Both the position numbers and the translations under genes were made by a program. Below are positions 58,901 to 64,000 of a stretch of DNA of 64,000 bases, in pieces (within the stretch, counting starts at the first letter, position 1; every line of letters begins with the position of its first letter). A model generated the notes under the pieces. It had not been told where the DNA came from and searched no databases. It saw only the letters and a program-made list of their open reading frames with translations. The DNA is from Zygophlyctis sp. KS116 (Eukaryota > Chytridiomycota): positions 1-64,000 of the forward strand of contig BAAFSQ010000019.1 of the NCBI GenBank assembly GCA_054661495.1, read 5' to 3'.

Positions 58901-61900
58901 AAAACTGAATCTGTTAAAGATTTGGGGAAAAATTTGGGTAAATGGGTAGTTGTGTTTAATTGTTCTGATCAGATGGATTATCGTGGACTGGGGAGAATAT
59001 ACAAAGGTCTTGCCCAAAGTGGGTGCTGGGGCTGCTTTGATGAATTCAATCGAATAGAATTACCGGTCCTTTCTGTTGCAGCCCAGCAAATAGCATGCGT
59101 TTTCGCCGCTCGAAAAGAAAGAAAAACCTTATTTGTTTTTACAGATGGGGAGACAGTAGATTTGAATCCTGAGGTTGGTCTTTTCATAACAATGAATCCT
59201 GGTTATGCAGGTCGTGTTGAACTTCCGGAAAATTTGAAGGTTCATTTTAGATATGTAGCGATGATGGTCCCTGATAGACAGATCATTATCCGGGTAAAGC
59301 TTGCTGGATGTGGTTTCCTTAGCAACATTATACTAGCTAAAAAATTCTTTGTCCTTTATCGGCTATGCGAAGAACAACTTTCTAAACAAGTTCATTATGA
59401 TTTTGGGCTGCGAAATATTTTGTCGGTTTTACGTACTTGCGGCTCTGTCAAGCGTTCTAATCCTCAAGACAGCGAAAACCAAATTCTGATGCGTGTATTG
59501 CGGGATATGAATCTTTCAAAACTGGTAGACGAGGATGAGGCATTATTCTTAAGTTTAGTCAATGATCTTTTCCCTGGAATGACGGCAGTTAAGGCAAGCT
59601 ATCCAAACATAGAAGCAGCTATTGAACAGCAACTTACAGAATCTAATTTAATTGTTCATCCTCCTTGGGTCTTGAAAGTAATTCAGCTCTATGAGACCTA
59701 TAGAGTACGTCATGGTATTATGGTCCTAGGTCCTACTGGTACAGGAAAAACGAAATGTATCAATGCTTTGCTCAAGGCTCTAACCGCATGTGGTGAACCT
59801 CACAAAGAGCTTCGAATGAATCCAAAAGCTATTCTGGATTATCAAATGTTCGGTAAACTTGATGTTGCTACAAATGATTGGACAGATGGAATATTCTCTT
59901 CACTCTGGAGAAAAACACTGAAGAAAAAGGGAGAATATATTTGGATTGTATTAGATGGGCCAGTAGATGCCGTTTGGATTGAAAATTTGAATTCTGTTCT
60001 AGACGATAACAAATGCTTAACATTAGCAAACGGTGATCGAATTTCCATGAGTCCTACATGTAAGCTGATTTTTGAAGTTCATAGCTTGCGAAATGCAAGT
60101 CCTGCAACAGTTTCACGCTGTGGTATGATTTATATTGGTGTCACAGCTCTAACATGGGATGTCCTGCTTCAATCATGGTTTAAGACCCGTGCGCCCGCAG
60201 AAATATCTATTTTGGAGCCATTATTTAACTATTCATTCAACTCAGTGAACACTTTCTTTCAATTTGAATTGCATCCAAAAATGATTATTGCCCGAGTAAA
60301 TTATTTGGTTAATACTACTATTTTGATCGCTGGACTGATTCCTAAATGTGAAGGCAATAAACTCCAAATATCCACAGATCACCTTTCCCGTGTATTTACG
60401 TTTGCTCTTTTCTGGGCATTTGGAGCGTTGCTTGAACTAGACGAAAGAAAACGGCTTCAAACATATATGCTCGAGAAACTGCCCGACTTACAATATCCTA
60501 ATTTTGATTCCAATAGTTTGGATACATTTTATGAATATTTTGTTGATGATATTGGTAATTGGGCGCATTGGAAAAGTCGAGTTCCAGATTGGATTTATCC
60601 ACAAGATTCTACTCCTGACTTTTCTAGTATCATAATTCCGATGGTCGATAATATACGGACAGAATATTTAATGAACGTAATTACTAAGCAAGGCAAACCG
60701 GTACTATTAATAGGTGAACCAGGAACGGCTAAAACAGTCACCAACAAAAAATATATTGCAAAATTAAACCCTGAAACGCACCTATCAAAACAGTTATCTT
60801 TCTCTTCAGCGACAACACCTGGGATTTTTCAGCGGACCATTGAAAGTTACGTTGACAAGAGAATGGGATCCACTTATGGACCTCCAGCTGGTAAAAAGAT
60901 GACCATTTTTATTGATGATATAAACATGCCCGAAATTAATACATGGCAAGATCAGATCACCGGGGAAATAGTCCGTCAGTTAATGGAACAACAAGGATTT
61001 TATTCATTAGATAGGCCTGGTGATTGGACCAGTATTGTCGATTTGTCATTTTTGGCAGCAATGATGCATCCTGGAGGAGGTAGAAACGACATACCGAGTC
61101 GTCTAAAGCGTCAATTTGTTGTCATAAACTGTACAATCCCGTCTGATACATCTGTCGATAAAATTTTTGGGACGATCCTTCAAGGGCATTTTTCGCAAAG
61201 TCGCGGTTTCTCAGAAGAAGTTATTTCGTTGGCCGAAAGGCTGGCGCCCATAACTAGAAAGCTTTGGCAACAAACTAAAATAAAGATGCTTCCAACTCCT
61301 GCTAAATTTCATTATATATTCAATCTTCGCGATCTCAGCCGAATTGTTGAAGGGATGTTGAATACAAAGGCAGAATGTATAACAAACAGTAAGATTATGA
61401 TTCAGCTTTGGGAACATGAATGCTCTAGGGTACTGCCGGACCGGTTTGTTCATTCCGACGATGTCGACTGGTTTAGTAAAACTATGGTGAACTTAGTTCA
61501 AAAAGAGCTTGGTGACGAATTTTCACAGGCTGTGGCAACTAAAAGCTTCTTCGTTGATTTTCTTAGAGAACCTCCTGAAGTTGAAGATCCAGAGGTAGAA
61601 ATTGATTTAGAAGCGATAAAAGTATATGAGAAAGTACCATCTTTTGAAGTACTTCGAGCTCGAATCTCAGATTATATGCGCCAATATAATGAATTTATTC
61701 GTGGATCGAAAATGGGTAATCTATACTTCGGTTTAATTCACAGATCTTGTACTTTTTGAAGATGCAATGAAGCATATCGTTAGGATATCTAGAATAATCA
61801 GAACTTCGCGTGGAAATGCTCTTTTAGTAGGTGTTGGAGGCTCTGGAAAGCAATCTTTAACTAAGCTTGCTTCATTTATAGCGAAAGCGCAAGTATTTCA

Positions 61901-64000
61901 AATTGCTATTTCTAAAAATTATAATCAGACCAATCTTTTGGAGGACTTAAAAAATCTTTACAAAATATCTGGGATACAAGGAAAGGCCATTTCTTTTATT
62001 TTTACAGATAATGAAGTAAAGGAAGAAGAATTTTTAGGATATATTAATAACATTCTTACTTCAGGGGAAATTACAAATCTTTTCCCAAAAGATGAAATAA
62101 TTGCTATCAGCTCAGATCTTCGTGGAGCTTTGAAAAAGGCCAGACCGACTGTAATAGACACCATAGAGAATCTTTGGCAGTTTTTCATAGATAGAGTCAA
62201 AGCAAATCTCCATGTTGTTCTTTGCTTCTCTCCTGTAGGTGAGAAGTTTAGAAACCGTGCCTTAAAATTCCCTGGTCTTATATCAGGATGTACGATGGAC
62301 TGGTTTACAAGATGGCCCAATGAAGCTTTGAGAGCTGTCGCAGAAAAGTATATGGGAGAAGTTGAAATAGCATGCACAGATCATGTTAAGAGAGAAGTTG
62401 TCAACCATATGGCTTTCGTTCATGATCTTGTGACAACTACATGTGATACATATTTTATGCAGTTTAGGCGTAGAACCTTCGTTACACCCAAGTCATATTT
62501 ATCTTTCTTGAGCTCTTATAAAGCGCTTTACGTTAGCAAACGAACAGAAGTAGGCGGAATGTCTGATCGTATGAATATGGGATTATCTAAACTTGTTGAG
62601 GCTTCTGCGTCGGTTGCGGAGCTCCAAATTCAGTTAGTTGTGAAGGAGAAAGAATTGGCAGTCGCTTCAAAGGCTGCAGACGCAGTGCTAGCCGATGTCA
62701 CGTAATTTTTGATATTTTCTTAATTTTAGGATGAGCACAGCTGCAGCTGAAAAAGTTAAGGATTCTGTTTTGAAGGTTAAGACGAAGTCTGAAGCTATAG
62801 CTAACGCTATTAAAGCAGATAAAGAGTATGCTGAGTCACAGCTAGAAGCCGCAAAACCTGCATTAGCTGAAGCTGAAAATGCTCTAAATTCAATTCAGCC
62901 AGCGCATATTTCAACTGTACGTAAGTTGGCTAAGCCTCCGCATTTGATCATGCGAATTATGGATGGAGTAATGTTATTAATGAAAAAGAGGATTGATCCC
63001 ACCACTCAAGATCCAGAAAAGCCTTGCGCTAAGCCGTCTTGGAGTGAGGCGATGAAGTTAATGTCCGCCTCTGATTTCTTGTCTGGTCTTTTAAACTTCG
63101 AGAAGGATGGAATAAATGCAGAAACTGTAGAATTACTTGAGACGCTTCTAGAAATGCCAGATTTTACTTTGGAGGGAGCGAAGAAAGTTTCTGGGGATGT
63201 AGCTGGTTTGGCTTCTTGGGTTAGAGCAATGGCCATTTATTATGGAATCAATAAGAAAGTTGTCCCATTAAAAGCCAATCTTATTGTACAAGAATTTAAG
63301 CTTGGCATCGCTATGGGCGATTTGGCTAAAGCTCAAGCTGCCTTAGATGAAAAGCAGGCCGAACTTGACATTTTAACTGCGAAGTTCAACGCGGCCATCT
63401 CTACGAAGCAAGCTCTTCAAGCAGATGCAGATAGTTGTAAGAGAAAAATGACTGCTGCTACCGCCCTCATTTCAGGCCTCAAAGGAGAAAAAGATAGATG
63501 GACGATTCAAAGTAAAGAATTTGCAGTAAGAATTGGACAGCTTGTTGGTGATGTTATCCTTGCCGTAGCATTCTTGTCATATAGCGGTCCATTCAACCAA
63601 AGTTTTAGGCAGCAGCTCTTAGTTGAATGGAAGAAGGAGCTTGGAAAGCGTAAAATACCACATTCTGAAGATATTGATATTATTGGACTATTGGTGGAAA
63701 GTACCACTGTTGGGGAGTGGAACATTCAAGGGTTGCCGACCGATGAGCTATCTACTCAAAATGGTATTATTGTAGCGAAAGGCACACGATTCCCTCTCCT
63801 GATTGATCCTCAGACTCAAGCGAAAGTTTGGATAAAGAACAGAGAGGAGAAAAACAAACTTGTTGTGACCAATTTGACACACAAATATTTTAGGCAGCAT
63901 GTAGAGGATTGTGTAAGTCAAGGAAGGCCGCTTCTGATAGAAGACGTAGAAGAAACTCTTGATCCAACTTTGGATAATATTTTAGAAAAGAACTTGATCA
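52975..64000 (+). CDS. DNAH5: axonemal outer-arm dynein heavy chain, gamma (DNAH5/DNAH8) type, 3'-truncated by window
   Basis: Motor of the ciliary outer dynein arm. Fourteen exons are visible: 52975-53262, 53293-53731, 53756-54021, 54049-54167, 54197-54293, 54320-54427, 54453-54695, 54721-55152, 55179-55443, 55473-55563, 55590-58831, 58857-61715, 61744-62701, 62730 onward; introns 24-30 bases. About 3,559 codons are in the window. N-terminal tail includes [20 protein letters not shown]; linker [20 protein letters not shown] is typical of the gamma chain. P-loops: AAA1 GPAGTGKT (about residue 1873), AAA2 GPTGTGKT (2155), AAA3 GEPGTAKT (2483), AAA4 GVGGSGKQ (2846). Stalk, microtubule-binding region and the start of AAA5 follow. 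Start: ATG 52975, first in frame. Confidence 0.95.

Overview
This is a gene-dense eukaryotic window from a flagellated protist or zoosporic fungus-like organism. It is AT-rich and carries about 30 protein genes. Most are interrupted by introns of 19-33 bases, which I placed by GT...AG ends plus reading-frame closure. Two lines point to the organism. Ciliary genes (outer-arm dynein heavy chain of DNAH5/8 type, a CFAP210-like protein, a CCDC17-like protein and a possible SAXO-like protein) show it makes motile cilia. A fungal Nha1-type Na+/H+ antiporter and an HDEL-tailed GRP94 suggest an early-diverging flagellated fungal lineage (Rozella, aphelid or chytrid grade). That placement is inference.

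Layout: 1-1758 is a decayed region with a Tc1/mariner-type transposase fragment. 1.76-6.7 kb holds GRP94 (-), a CFAP210-like protein (+), a small unknown gene (+) and a HIG1/Rcf1 protein (-). 6.9-12.6 kb holds a 13-exon CCDC17-like gene (+) and WDR1/AIP1 (-). 12.7-17.3 kb holds PheRS alpha, TAP42, a PSMG4-like protein, KRR1 and NDUFS4. 17.3-25 kb holds importin-11 and SPT6 (both -). 25.1-28.4 kb holds an ER alpha-mannosidase, COQ7 and deoxyhypusine hydroxylase. 28.7-37.6 kb holds a Ki-67-like protein, a membrin SNARE, UTP25 and SMC2. 37.8-44.7 kb holds 5-oxoprolinase, an F-box/ZnF-UBP/DUSP protein and the antiporter. 44.6-48.7 kb is a rearranged segment: a 324-bp perfect direct repeat, remnants of a tandem duplication, a broken P-loop ATPase gene and a repeat-rich axonemal candidate. 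48.9-64 kb holds an EDEM-type mannosidase with a PA domain, APRT, an unknown gene and the dynein heavy chain, which runs off the right edge.

The genes do not form one pathway. Sub-themes are ER folding and glycan trimming (GRP94, two GH47 enzymes), chromosome organisation (Ki-67-like, SMC2, SPT6), ribosome biogenesis and translation (KRR1, UTP25, PheRS, DOHH), mitochondrial respiration (NDUFS4, COQ7, Rcf1) and cilia. Intergenic spaces are often under 50 bp and several neighbouring coding regions abut or overlap.

Most noteworthy: a full Ki-67-like architecture (FHA, PP1-docking motif, KELVxTP repeats, basic LR-rich tail) apparently outside animals; an F-box + UBP-finger + DUSP protein; a 7-base microexon; uniformly tiny introns; and the duplicated block with complementary gene decay.
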